A stretch of DNA of 24,157 nucleotides from a bacterium. Its GTDB lineage: Bacteria; Blakebacterota; Blakebacteria; Blakebacterales; Blakebacteraceae. Location of the stretch: positions 1 through 24,157 of the forward strand of contig JALGVQ010000012.1 in assembly GCA_025774615.1 (NCBI GenBank), read 5' to 3'. The notes beneath the pieces were generated by a model. It did not search any database. It saw only the letters and a program-made list of their open reading frames with translations, and was not told the origin of the DNA. This document shows, in pieces, positions 16,381 to 24,157 of this stretch. Position 1 is the first letter of the stretch; each line of letters starts with the position of its first letter. The position numbers were made by a program, and so were the translations under genes.

Positions 16381-17369
16381 AGCCAGCCCATCCTTTGATA
16401 CCAGTCGGCAGTGTCCCTGATTCCTTCCTCCTGGGTCCGGGCCGGACTCCATTCGAGTTCGCGCCGGGCCCTGGCGCTATCGCACGTCCAGTAGCGTTCC
16501 GCGAAGTCCTTCATCCTCGTTCTGGTGAGAATCGCCGATCCCGCCCCCATCTTGCGCAGGAACCAGTTCACTCCGACCACTGCCCAGAGCAGCATGTCGG
16601 GGATCGGCACCAGGATCACCCGTCGATCAAGCGCTGATGCGATCTGGCGTGCCATATCTGCGGTCCAGCAATAGGTCTGATCGCTTGCCATATAGGTTCT
16701 ACCGGCGGCGATATCGAGCCTTCCGGCGCGTTCGATCAGATCTGCCAGGTCATCGGCATGTATCAGGCTGAGGCACTGATCACCCATCCTGAGCGGTAGA
16801 ATCCCCCGGCGAACCAGCTGAAACGCCTTGAGAAGATTCTGGTCTCCGGGACCATATACGATACCCGGTCTCACAATCGTGAGAGGACACCCCCCCACCA
16901 GACCCTCTCTGCAGGCAACTTCTCCGGCCAGTTTCGACTCTCCGTATGGTGTTATCGGAACCGTCGGGTCATCTTCGTTCAGTGGCTGTCCTTCACTGGA
17001 TGGACCATTGGCCGCGATACTCGATATGTAGACGAACCTTTTCAGGGACTGAATTTCCGAGCAGGCCTCGGCAAGATATCGTGACCCGTCAACATTTACG
17101 TCCCAGTATGCCTCCTTCGATCTGGCTCCAGTTACACCCGCCACATGGAAGATGACATCTGATCCTGCGATCTCATCCCGGTACGATCGGGGATCGGTGA
17201 AATTACCGATGACAAATTCAATATCGAGATCATCCAGGATTGAGAGATCTGAAGACGCCCGTACCAGTGCCCGGACCTGATATCCCCTCTCGAGCAGCGT
17301 CCGGATCAGATACGATCCGACGAAACCGTTCCCCCCCGTGACAAATGCTGTCCTGCATGCTCTTTCCAC
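16377..17369 (-). CDS. Extended SDR: NAD-dependent epimerase/dehydratase family oxidoreductase
   Basis: 330 residues. The Rossmann motif TGGNGFVGS has its three glycines at 12, 15 and 18. The catalytic Tyr142 and Lys146 lie in YGESK, with a Ser in FVYISSIAANG. RPGIVYGPGDQ and a hydrophobic segment near the C-terminus (LLWAVVGVNWFL) resemble the dihydroflavonol reductase/3-beta-HSD branch, which includes lipid-modifying enzymes. The frame runs to ATG 17447, but GTG 17369 is chosen because AGGAGAGGG lies 6 bp upstream and the fold begins immediately. It is divergent from a serine palmitoyltransferase-like gene. The bacterial ceramide pathway uses an SDR of this class (CerR), so that role is plausible but unproven. 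Confidence 0.88.
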   Translation of the reverse strand: MERACRTAFVTGGNGFVGSYLIRTLLERGYQVRALVRASSDLSILDDLDIEFVIGNFTDPRSYRDEIAGSDVIFHVAGVTGARSKEAYWDVNVDGSRYLAEACSEIQSLKRFVYISSIAANGPSSEGQPLNEDDPTVPITPYGESKLAGEVACREGLVGGCPLTIVRPGIVYGPGDQNLLKAFQLVRRGILPLRMGDQCLSLIHADDLADLIERAGRLDIAAGRTYMASDQTYCWTADMARQIASALDRRVILVPIPDMLLWAVVGVNWFLRKMGAGSAILTRTRMKDFAERYWTCDSARARRELEWSPARTQEEGIRDTADWYQRMGWL

Positions 17370-17594
17370 AGACGTCCCTCTCCTCATCCTGCCTGACCTG
17401 TCCGATGATGATGTCATACATTGACACTGAACGAAAAACGTGGTCATCGTCCGATGTCTGTCAGTACTTTATACTGGGCTGAAGCATCGGGAGGAAAGAG
17501 AGAACCCGGCGGAGCCGGTGAGTCAACCCACAACTCCTGTGGAGCTGAGGAGCGCGAACAACCAACCTTATACAGTCAGGAATAGCATACCGAG

Positions 17595-18779
17595 ATGGAT
17601 CTGTTCCGGAAATGTTTCCAGTGGAAAGACTGGAAAACGGCCCAGCAGTTCGGCTACTACCCCTATTTCACGCCGATAGAGAGTGAAGCGGGCCCTATCG
17701 TTGAAATCAATGGCGAGCGGAAAATCATGCTCGGCTCGAATAACTATATGGGTCTCACGAACCACCCTGAGGTCAAACAGGCCGCCTCCGATGCTGTACT
17801 GAAGTACGGATCGGGCTGTACAGGATCCCGGTTCCTCAATGGAACGCTTGATATCCATGTCGAACTGGAGGAATCGCTGGCCGCCTGGCTCGGCAAGGAA
17901 GCCGCGCTGGTGTTCTCAACCGGCTTCTTCGTGAATCAGGGGGTGATCTCGGCCCTCGTCAGCAGTGATGATGTGATCATCTCCGATCGACTCAACCATG
18001 CCAGCATCGTGGAGGGCAGCAAGCTGGCAGCCGGCGAGACCATCAGGTACAAGCACAATGACATGGAGGACCTGGAACGTATCCTGCAGAAAGTACCGGA
18101 TACGACCGGAAAATTCATTGTTACCGATGGTATATTCTCAGGCGAAGGAACGGTCGCCAATGTTCGCGGGATCGTGGAGCTGGCCAAGAAATATGGCGCC
18201 CGCGTCATGGTGGATGAGGCCCACTCTGTGGGTGTGTATGGTTCGGAGGGCAGGGGTATCGCCGATGAGCAGGGGCAGCTTGATGCAACAGATCTCTACA
18301 TGGCGACCTTCAGCAAATCATTCGGTGGGGTGGGCGGGTTCGTGGCGGGACCGTACGAGGTCATCATGTGGATCAAGCACAAAGCCCGGCCGATGATCTT
18401 CTCTGCCAGCCTCCCCCCGGCCTCGGTCGCGGGCGTCCGTAAAGCTCTCGATCTCATCAGGGAAGGCGATGACAGGCGCGCCAAGCTGATCGCGAATGCT
18501 GACAGAATGCGCACCGGCCTGCAGGAGATCGGGTTCGACATCGGTAATTCCGCCAGCCAGATCATCCCCCTGCAGGTAGGTGAGGATCTGAAGTGTGTGA
18601 AGTTCTGGAGGGCCCTTTTCAAGGCCGGCGTGTTCACCAACGCCTTTATCCATCCGGCAACCCCGCCGAACGGCGCCCTGATCAGGACATCATATATGCC
18701 CACACACACCGATGAGATGCTCGATGAAGCTCTCGACCTGTTGCAGCGTGTGGGGAAGAAACACAAGGTTATCAGATAG
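17595..18779 (+). CDS. spt: Serine palmitoyltransferase-like alpha-oxoamine synthase
   Basis: 394 residues. This is a PLP-dependent fold-type I enzyme that condenses an amino acid with an acyl-CoA. The PLP lysine is Lys241 (ATFSKSFGG). The ring-stacking His135 (NHASIVEG) and Asp207/His210 (VDEAHSVG) are present. YGSGCTGSRFLNGTLDIHVE and the FSTGF, KHNDM and IFSAS segments look closer, from memory, to Bacteroidetes serine palmitoyltransferases than to KBL or BioF, and no biotin or threonine genes lie nearby. The first step of sphingolipid synthesis is therefore the best call. The closely related 2-amino-3-ketobutyrate CoA ligase remains the alternative. The ribosome-binding site is weak. The gap 17370-17594 shared with the SDR gene has no confident promoter. 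Confidence 0.85.
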   Translation: MDLFRKCFQWKDWKTAQQFGYYPYFTPIESEAGPIVEINGERKIMLGSNNYMGLTNHPEVKQAASDAVLKYGSGCTGSRFLNGTLDIHVELEESLAAWLGKEAALVFSTGFFVNQGVISALVSSDDVIISDRLNHASIVEGSKLAAGETIRYKHNDMEDLERILQKVPDTTGKFIVTDGIFSGEGTVANVRGIVELAKKYGARVMVDEAHSVGVYGSEGRGIADEQGQLDATDLYMATFSKSFGGVGGFVAGPYEVIMWIKHKARPMIFSASLPPASVAGVRKALDLIREGDDRRAKLIANADRMRTGLQEIGFDIGNSASQIIPLQVGEDLKCVKFWRALFKAGVFTNAFIHPATPPNGALIRTSYMPTHTDEMLDEALDLLQRVGKKHKVIR

Positions 18780-18800
18780 CGGGATTATAACAGACTGATC

Positions 18801-19910
18801 TCAGTCGGTGGGCACCTCGAGCTTCGGCAGTTCATCTGTCCCATCAAGGCGCTTCAGCTTCAGGTCGAGTTTTCCCAACTGTTTCCTGCCCTGGTCATAT
18901 TTCTCGCCCGCGTTTTTCAGATGCTTGCCGAGGACTGAATATTCCTCGGTGAAGCGGTCCAGCTCGCCCTGAAGACGGTGCAGGTGGGTGAGGATCTCGT
19001 CTCCTCTCTTTTCCAGATCCATTCCCTTGAGTCCGTACAGAATGACCTGCAGGTATGCATAGAACGAATTTGGGCTGACCGGTATCACACGCCGTGTCAC
19101 GGCATAATGGAGCATCCCCGGCATGTCGGTCCCCTCACCCTCACTCTCATCTTTCACGATGGTCTCGTAGTAGACATTCTCGGCAGGGATATACATCAGG
19201 GCGAAGTTGAAGGTTCCCTCATCGGGTTGGATATACTTGGCGGCGATGTCATCGATCTTCTTTTCGACATTCTTGAGAAATACTCTTCTGGCCTTCTTGC
19301 GATCGGGCTCATCTGCCTCGAGGACCCGGCGGAAATCCTCGATCGGGAATTTCGAGTCGATCGGCACGATCATCTCACCGATCTTGATGATCGCGTCGAC
19401 CACAACGCCATTCGAGAACGCATACTGGGTCTCGAAGTGCGCCCTCGGGAAGATGTCGTCGAGCAGTTTCTCGAGGAAGATCTCCCCAACTCCCCCACGG
19501 AGTTTCGGCGAGCCGAGGATATCCTCCAGGCTGGCAATGTCCTTCCCGATATCCCGGATCTGCCCGGTCGCTTCGGAGAGGGCACCAAGTTCTTTCTTGA
19601 TACCCGCTACTGTATCGCTGCTGGAGGTGAGCTGTTTGGTGAGCAGTTCCTGCTGGCTCTTCAGCCGCTCATCAAGTGTGCTCTGCAGGCCCTGCAGGGT
19701 ACCGCTCATCCTGTCCATCTGGTCCTGGGCATGCTTCAGGGCATCGATCTGTCCTGTTTTGAGACCCGCACTCATTTCCTTTCCGGCATCTCTGACACTC
19801 TGTCCCACATCCCTGAGGCGGGTAAGCGCGCGAGTGACCAGCACGATGAGTACCGCTACCGGGAGAACGATGATGATGACGAGCGGCCAGAAATTTGTCG
19901 AGGGATCCAT
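18801..19910 (-). CDS. rmuC: RmuC-family protein (putative DNA recombination nuclease)
   Basis: 369 residues. One N-terminal transmembrane helix (about 9-27) is followed by a coiled-coil region (about 30-125), then the RmuC core. Core motifs are LRGGVGEIFLEKLLDDIFP, DAIIKIGEMIVPIDSKFP (a restriction-endonuclease-like acidic/Lys site) and FALMYIPAENVYYE. RmuC limits recombination at inverted repeats in E. coli and has been linked to defence against foreign DNA; biochemistry is sparse. It follows the lamin-tail gene on the same strand after a GC hairpin, and converges with spt with only 21 bp between them. Confidence 0.93.
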   Translation of the reverse strand: MDPSTNFWPLVIIIVLPVAVLIVLVTRALTRLRDVGQSVRDAGKEMSAGLKTGQIDALKHAQDQMDRMSGTLQGLQSTLDERLKSQQELLTKQLTSSSDTVAGIKKELGALSEATGQIRDIGKDIASLEDILGSPKLRGGVGEIFLEKLLDDIFPRAHFETQYAFSNGVVVDAIIKIGEMIVPIDSKFPIEDFRRVLEADEPDRKKARRVFLKNVEKKIDDIAAKYIQPDEGTFNFALMYIPAENVYYETIVKDESEGEGTDMPGMLHYAVTRRVIPVSPNSFYAYLQVILYGLKGMDLEKRGDEILTHLHRLQGELDRFTEEYSVLGKHLKNAGEKYDQGRKQLGKLDLKLKRLDGTDELPKLEVPTD

Positions 19911-19934
19911 GTGGTGAATCTACAACGGGTATCA

Positions 19935-19956
19935 GGCGGGGGCAATCGCCCCCGCC
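19935..19956 (-). terminator. GC-rich hairpin between the lamin-tail gene and rmuC
   Basis: GGCGGGGGC and GCCCCCGCC form a perfect 9-bp stem with a 4-nt loop, 27 bp past the stop of the lamin-tail gene and 25 bp before the rmuC start. No T-tract follows on the minus strand, so it may terminate, attenuate or stabilise the transcript. Confidence 0.5.
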
Positions 19957-19982
19957 CGATGACCGATCGTGTACCTGCTTTG

Positions 19983-22900
19983 CTATTTCAGGAGGATAAC
20001 CTTGCGCGAGGTGCGATCACCGTTGACCTCGAGCACAACCAGATAGACCCCCGCGGCAACCCTGGCGCCTGTTGCGTCGGTGCCATCCCACCGTATCTGC
20101 CAGGTCCCTCCAGGCTGCGTGGCATCCACGAGACTCTTGGTCAGGCGTCCCCGAACATCTCTCACTTCGAGAGAGACGATGTGTTCTCCCCCTGCGGGAA
20201 GGGTGTAGCGAAGCACGGTCTCCGGATTGAATGGGTTTGGAACGGCCGGCAGCAGCGCGAACCTGTCATTCTCCCCGGGTAGTGACAGCGCCGCGGGCCC
20301 GACCCACCGTTGCTGGCCATGAAATACCAGGCGCACCGCAACTGCCTCAGGCGCCAGCTGTCCCTCCGGTCCGGATGACGGCGTGAGTCCGACCATGAAA
20401 GTGGGTGGCAGGCCCGGTTCCCACATGAACTCATCCGCAGCCGGCATCCACAACCTCGGATCGCCGGCAGGCCCACCCCCACCCCGGTGTGAAGTGTATC
20501 CGAAATATGGCTGAAGGATGAGTGGCTCCTCACCATGCAGGACCTGCCAGCGCAACCTGATCGACAACGGTCCCATCTCCTCGATTTCGAGTCCGCTCAC
20601 AGATAACGGAGGGCCGGAGAACTCGAATACGCTGAGAGAGGATCTTCCCGACACCGCCTGGAGAGGCCAGCGCGTCCAGCCTCCATCTTCGGCGCATTCC
20701 ATGAGTGCCGGCGACCCGGAGCCCTCGACAGTCGGTACCGGATCACGGGGAAGGAGTGCATACCACCCTCCACCACCGGCAGGTGTGGTTGGAACAAGCC
20801 TCTCCCCGATCTCAAGGAGGAACAGGGCTTCGCCATCGGGAACCGGTCCCCAGGCCCACTTCGGCAGATCGGGAAGACCTCCCGCGTCAACGACCAGGTC
20901 TCTTATGAACCGGCGATCACCCTCATGACCGGGAATGCGCAGGACCGCCCGGTACCTCCCGCCGCTGAGGCCAGTCACCCGGGCTGTCTGCCAGCCCGAC
21001 CCTGTTGTTGGCGGGGTCTGCCACGCCAGCGCTCCGTCTTCCCGTTCCAGAATGGGCGTGACTGATACCGGAGCGGCCCAGCAGATCGTCACAGCGCCCG
21101 GACCATCTGGAAAAGCCAGCAGGGCACCCGGATCCTTCGTGATCACCCGTCGGGGAGCACCTGACGGCAAACCGGAGATCGCCCCGGATCCGGCCGATCC
21201 GTGAAGAGAGAGAGCTGCAGGCTGCCAGGCAGTCACCGTATCAACATCGATCGCGACCGCTTCTCCCCACTCGAGTGGGAAGTCAACGCCGACCGTTCTG
21301 CCATCAGGAAGGCGGAAAAGTCCGTCCCACGCCTGCCGGTGCCGGTCCCATCTGCTCACCGCGACGATCGCGGAATCGGTGAGAATGTCACCGGCCGACC
21401 GCACCGAAGTGGAGTCACTGATCCCCACCAGGGCCAGACCAGCCCCCTGCTGGATCGACGGGGGGGCATATCTGCGTGGTCCATGCACCTGGAGTGTTCC
21501 GCTTGTCGCGCTCACGAGTGCGTACCCCACTCCCGGCTCAAGGGTGAAATCGGTGCCGCTTATGGTTCCGTCGGTTAATCTCGCCGCTGAGACCCACGAC
21601 GCGGTAACGACGTCCCACCGCGCCATCTCACCTGGGCCCGGCAGGTTTCCCAACCAGTCATGAGCAGTCAGGAGCTGTGGGTCGATGAGAGTCGGAGTCA
21701 GAAGGTCGATCCCCTCGATGAGATCGATGCTCCGATAGATCTGGTGGGATATCCGTACCGGATCGGCGATTTCCATCTGTACCGGCGGATTGAGACCATC
21801 CTCCACCTCAGCCCCGATCCACCAGATCGTACCCTCGGGAAGATGGTCCAGATGAACCTCCACGATCCCCGGATTCCCTTTCGGGAGGATGGCGGGTACC
21901 GTTTCGACGGGGATACGCTCCTCTTCTCCTTCACCCCTCAGATAGACGCGCGCCCATGCCTCACCCGGATCGGTGAGCGTGTAACGCAGAATGATACTGC
22001 TGTCGACTGCCGTGCCGGCAGGGATCGCCTCCCACATAAAGGACGGGGCGGGATCGGGCAGCAGGCCGGGCAGAGTGACCTCCTGTGGTGATGAGGCGGC
22101 GATGAATCCTTCTGTAATAGCGACACCGGAACCGGCACCATCAGCATCCACGAACAGCGTATCTCCGGCGATCCAGGCCAACGGTCCGCCATCAGGAGAT
22201 CTCAGGTTGCCCAGGTTCAGGTTCCACCTGCCAGTGGAATCACTTACCGCGGCCAGCCATCCTGATCGACCTGCCATACCCCCCGATCTGAGGAACACAT
22301 GCGCCCCGGGTACCGGAAGACCACTTCCACCTGAGATGAGTAAACCGTACACCGTGAATGGGATCGAGGTAGACACACCCGCGGTCTGCTGGACCAGGAA
22401 GGTGTCTGCCGGCGCTACCGTTCCCCCGCTCACCACACGCCAGCGCGTTTCCGATCGGGGGTTTAGGCCGTAGATCCCTGCCAGATGGAGCACTCCCGCC
22501 GGAGTGGGATCGTATATATGCCTGATCGATCCATTCATTTCGACCTCGATCCTGCCGTCCGCCGCGCTTCCCGACCTCCAGGCAACCTGATATCCTGCGC
22601 TGGTGAGGTTGACAGTCCGAAGACGATACACCGTCGGATGTCCAGCTCCGGGACCGCCCCCGGACTCGGCCGGTCCGCCCGGACTGAAGAGTGTACCGGC
22701 GACCAGAGGGTGTTCTGTAAATTCTCCCCATCCTTCGGGAGAACGTGTCCAGGCACTATCGGTGTCCCACTCCCCGTACGAGATGTCCTGCACGGTATCG
22801 GCCGCAGCGGGATCCACCAGCAGGATGCGTCCACCCGTGTTGGTCAGACCCGATCCTATCCGGCCGCCAGCGGTGAACGCCAACCCCGGTGGGCTGACAG

Positions 22901-23240
22901 GAGAACCGCCGCCGAACACGACAGCATATTCTCCGGGAGCGAGCAGTGTTCCTTCCGGAAAAGTGAATGGAGTACTTCCCGAAGGCCCCGTCTCCCATCC
23001 GGAAATGTCCACCGGGGTCGTTCCCCGATTCACGAATTCGATGAATTCATCCTGATAGGTGTCGCGAACGCCATCTCCGTTCGCGTCTCCATCGAGATCG
23101 GAGGCCGGATCAGCCAGAATCTCGTTGATGACGATCTGTGGCGTTTCTGATCGGGGAAGAACGACAGCAAGGGGAATGGCGATTCCCAACAGTAATCCTC
23201 CCGCCACTGTCAGCAGGGAGGTACATTGTTTCTTCGGCAT
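19983..23240 (-). CDS. Large surface/secreted protein: lamin-tail domain plus FlgD-Ig-like C-terminus
   Basis: 1085 residues. An N-terminal signal or anchor helix (about 8-27) is followed by a lamin-tail domain: QIVINEILADP, an internal Asp-rich calcium-like loop DLDGDANGDGVRD, then DEFIEFVNRG and DISGWE. The middle is beta-rich, with fibronectin-like and carboxypeptidase-regulatory-like segments and two related modules with W-rich strands (around SGTDFTLEPGVGYAL and VGVDFPLEWGEAVAI). The C-terminus, PNPFNPETVLRYTLP through GVYLVVLEVNG, is a FlgD-Ig-like domain that often acts as a sorting or anchoring tail in FCB-type phyla. ATG 23240 is chosen because GGAG lies 6 bp upstream, rather than ATG 23261. 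It is divergent from an ECF sigma gene. Ligand and function are unknown. Confidence 0.88.
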   Translation of the reverse strand: MPKKQCTSLLTVAGGLLLGIAIPLAVVLPRSETPQIVINEILADPASDLDGDANGDGVRDTYQDEFIEFVNRGTTPVDISGWETGPSGSTPFTFPEGTLLAPGEYAVVFGGGSPVSPPGLAFTAGGRIGSGLTNTGGRILLVDPAAADTVQDISYGEWDTDSAWTRSPEGWGEFTEHPLVAGTLFSPGGPAESGGGPGAGHPTVYRLRTVNLTSAGYQVAWRSGSAADGRIEVEMNGSIRHIYDPTPAGVLHLAGIYGLNPRSETRWRVVSGGTVAPADTFLVQQTAGVSTSIPFTVYGLLISGGSGLPVPGAHVFLRSGGMAGRSGWLAAVSDSTGRWNLNLGNLRSPDGGPLAWIAGDTLFVDADGAGSGVAITEGFIAASSPQEVTLPGLLPDPAPSFMWEAIPAGTAVDSSIILRYTLTDPGEAWARVYLRGEGEEERIPVETVPAILPKGNPGIVEVHLDHLPEGTIWWIGAEVEDGLNPPVQMEIADPVRISHQIYRSIDLIEGIDLLTPTLIDPQLLTAHDWLGNLPGPGEMARWDVVTASWVSAARLTDGTISGTDFTLEPGVGYALVSATSGTLQVHGPRRYAPPSIQQGAGLALVGISDSTSVRSAGDILTDSAIVAVSRWDRHRQAWDGLFRLPDGRTVGVDFPLEWGEAVAIDVDTVTAWQPAALSLHGSAGSGAISGLPSGAPRRVITKDPGALLAFPDGPGAVTICWAAPVSVTPILEREDGALAWQTPPTTGSGWQTARVTGLSGGRYRAVLRIPGHEGDRRFIRDLVVDAGGLPDLPKWAWGPVPDGEALFLLEIGERLVPTTPAGGGGWYALLPRDPVPTVEGSGSPALMECAEDGGWTRWPLQAVSGRSSLSVFEFSGPPLSVSGLEIEEMGPLSIRLRWQVLHGEEPLILQPYFGYTSHRGGGGPAGDPRLWMPAADEFMWEPGLPPTFMVGLTPSSGPEGQLAPEAVAVRLVFHGQQRWVGPAALSLPGENDRFALLPAVPNPFNPETVLRYTLPAGGEHIVSLEVRDVRGRLTKSLVDATQPGGTWQIRWDGTDATGARVAAGVYLVVLEVNGDRTSRKVILLK

Positions 23241-23322
23241 GGATTGCTCCAATCGATCCATTGCCGGGGGTTGGCACTAAATCTGTTCAGGGGGTAAGGG
23301 GAGTAGTACAATCGGGAGAACA

Positions 23323-23409
23323 GTGATTGTAGCAGCGTTCCTGGCCCAGCACAACCCGCCGCCGCTGCCTGAGGAGGACCTGGAGATTTTCGTGATGGTT
23401 CGACACTGA
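23323..23409 (+). CDS. Possible 28-codon leader ORF coupled to the downstream sigma gene
   Basis: A GTG at 23323, preceded by GGGAG, opens a 28-codon frame containing HNPPPLPEEDLE. Its TGA (23407-23409) overlaps the ATG of the sigma gene by one base (TGATG). The sigma start has no clear ribosome-binding site of its own, as expected if it is reached by reinitiation. The three consecutive prolines would slow ribosomes lacking EF-P. It is too short for coding statistics, so it could be chance. Confidence 0.3.
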   Translation: MIVAAFLAQHNPPPLPEEDLEIFVMVRH

Positions 23410-23975
23410 TGATCACACAGGAAACAAACGAACTTATCACGCTTGCCTCATCTGGTGACCAGCAGGCGTTCACCGCACTGGTGCGTCGATTCGAGCCGCA
23501 GGTCCACGCAGTCTGTCTCAAAATGGTTCACAACCAGGAGACGGCTCGCGACCTTACCCAGGAGACATTCGTCAAGGCATTCGGGGCTCTTGATTCATTC
23601 GACCGGTCATACACTTTCTCCACATGGCTCTACAAGATCGCCCGAAACACCTGTATCGATCACTTCAGGCGACAGAAACTCGAGACATACAGCCTGGACG
23701 CTCCTCTGCAGACAAAAGAAGGGGAAATGCAGCGTGATTTCCCTTCTCCCATCAACTCTCCGGAGCGGCACCTGATTCTGAAGGAACGGGGACGATTGAT
23801 CGCCGACGCGATCGAGAGTCTGCCTGACAAGTACCGTGAGGTGATCCGATTGAGGCACAAGCAGGAGCTTCCCTACGAAGAGATAGCCGGGATACTGGAT
23901 GTACCACTTGGTACAGTGAAGGCGCGTCTCTTCCGGGCCCGTGAGCTGTTGAAAAAACGATTGAAATCGATCTGA
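23409..23975 (+). CDS. ECF-family RNA polymerase sigma factor (RpoE-like)
   Basis: 188 residues. Region 2 includes ARDLTQETFVKAFGALDSF (core binding) and FSTWLYKIARNTCIDHFRR (-10 recognition). The linker is about 40 residues. Region 4 includes LPDKYREVIRLRHKQELPYEEIAGILDVPLGTVKARLFRARELLKKRL, a canonical helix-turn-helix. It resembles general RpoE/SigW-type factors more than the sigma factor at 2089-2700. No anti-sigma gene is seen in the 182 bp that remain downstream, although one could lie beyond the window. It is divergent from the large lamin-tail protein gene, which may or may not be a target. A TACAAT at 23307-23312 could be a -10 box, but the -35 is poor. Confidence 0.94.
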   Translation: MITQETNELITLASSGDQQAFTALVRRFEPQVHAVCLKMVHNQETARDLTQETFVKAFGALDSFDRSYTFSTWLYKIARNTCIDHFRRQKLETYSLDAPLQTKEGEMQRDFPSPINSPERHLILKERGRLIADAIESLPDKYREVIRLRHKQELPYEEIAGILDVPLGTVKARLFRARELLKKRLKSI

Positions 23976-24070
23976 CACGCAGACCGACGGCTTGTGCTGA
24001 AACACTCATCTCCGCGGACTCGTATAAGGTAGTGCCATGTCAGGTGACAAACGTCGGCACCGAGAGTGAT

Positions 24071-24155
24071 GCCGGGCCCGGCCTGCAAGGCGCGGCGACG
24101 AGGCATAGCGGTGGCTATGGCGAGGAGGCGGAACGCAGCCGGTCGGGATTCGGCG
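24071..24155. repeat. Palindromic dispersed-repeat-like element at the right edge
   Basis: The element starts with a 12-bp palindrome (GCCGGGCCCGGC, 24071-24082). Its centre is CATAGC-GGTG-GCTATG (24104-24119), a perfect 6-bp hairpin. The left outer part (to CCTGC) is an imperfect inverse of the right outer part (GCAGCCGGTCGGG onward). Between them the arms are more mirror-like than complementary (GCAAGGCG on the left, GCGGAACGC on the right). No ORF is credible. The rest of 23976-24070 holds nothing that I recognise. Confidence 0.45.
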
Positions 24156-24157
24156 CC

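Noticed and set aside
17421-17475. TTGACA at 17421 and TATACT at 17470 as a promoter for spt
   Set aside because: They are 43 bp apart, far beyond a usable spacer, and neither has a matching partner at 16-18 bp.
17454-17585. 43-codon ORF in the spt leader, or a riboswitch in the same stretch
   Set aside because: There is no ribosome-binding site, the composition looks random, and I could not match the stretch to any riboswitch consensus I know.
18978-20282. 434-codon plus-strand open frame opposite rmuC
   Set aside because: It is antisense to a clear RmuC family protein and to the end of the lamin-tail gene, crosses their boundary, and its translation matches no recognisable fold.

Overview
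The window looks like chromosomal DNA of a diderm (Gram-negative-type) bacterium with moderately high G+C. An FCB-type or neighbouring uncultured lineage is suggested (Gemmatimonadota, Krumholzibacteriota or Eisenbacteria are examples). The case rests on four things: a large surface protein with an N-terminal lamin-tail domain and a C-terminal FlgD-Ig-like tail carrying an NPFNPET motif; an OmpA-family protein with thrombospondin type-3-like repeats; a very large secreted M14 peptidase with a Gly-rich linker; and a Bacteroidetes-like serine palmitoyltransferase homologue. This placement is inference; no rRNA gene is present.

Layout, left to right. (1) 1-3225 is accessory or regulatory. It holds the C-terminal part of a PIN-like protein, a minus-strand overlapping operon (ECF sigma factor, zinc-finger anti-sigma factor, zinc-ribbon membrane protein), and an orphan Phd/YefM-type antitoxin. 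Two operator-like GTAC dyads of the same geometry and a 16-bp tandem repeat also lie here. (2) 3226-5401: a cofactor-independent phosphoglycerate mutase (apgM) and a divergent polytopic membrane protein. (3) 5445-10152, minus strand: a housekeeping cluster smpB, AMIN/amidase_3 cell-wall amidase, lepA, lepB. (4) 10197-12677: tRNA-Leu(CAG) with its own promoter-like sequence and GC-rich terminator, then a single-domain response regulator followed 8 bp later by the OmpA/TSP3 protein. (5) 12747-16380: the secreted M14 zinc carboxypeptidase and, divergently, a membrane-anchored lytic transglycosylase, with a 370-bp repeat-bearing gap between them. (6) 16377-18779: an extended SDR (NAD-dependent epimerase/dehydratase family) divergent from a serine palmitoyltransferase-like enzyme, a candidate sphingolipid pair. 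(7) 18801-23240, minus strand: rmuC and the 1085-residue lamin-tail surface protein. (8) 23323-24157: a possible 28-codon leader ORF whose stop overlaps the start of a second ECF sigma factor, then a dispersed-repeat-like palindromic element at the right edge.

Most genes concern the cell envelope: peptidoglycan hydrolysis (amidase, lytic transglycosylase), protein export (LepB), outer membrane to peptidoglycan anchoring (OmpA), surface or secreted proteins, and possibly sphingolipid synthesis, with two ECF sigma systems that could respond to envelope state. I see no CRISPR array, insertion sequence, integrase or phage gene. The least ordinary items are the SDR/Spt pair, the matching GTAC dyads, the leader ORF with a Pro-Pro-Pro run ahead of the sigma factor, and several short unexplained repeats.
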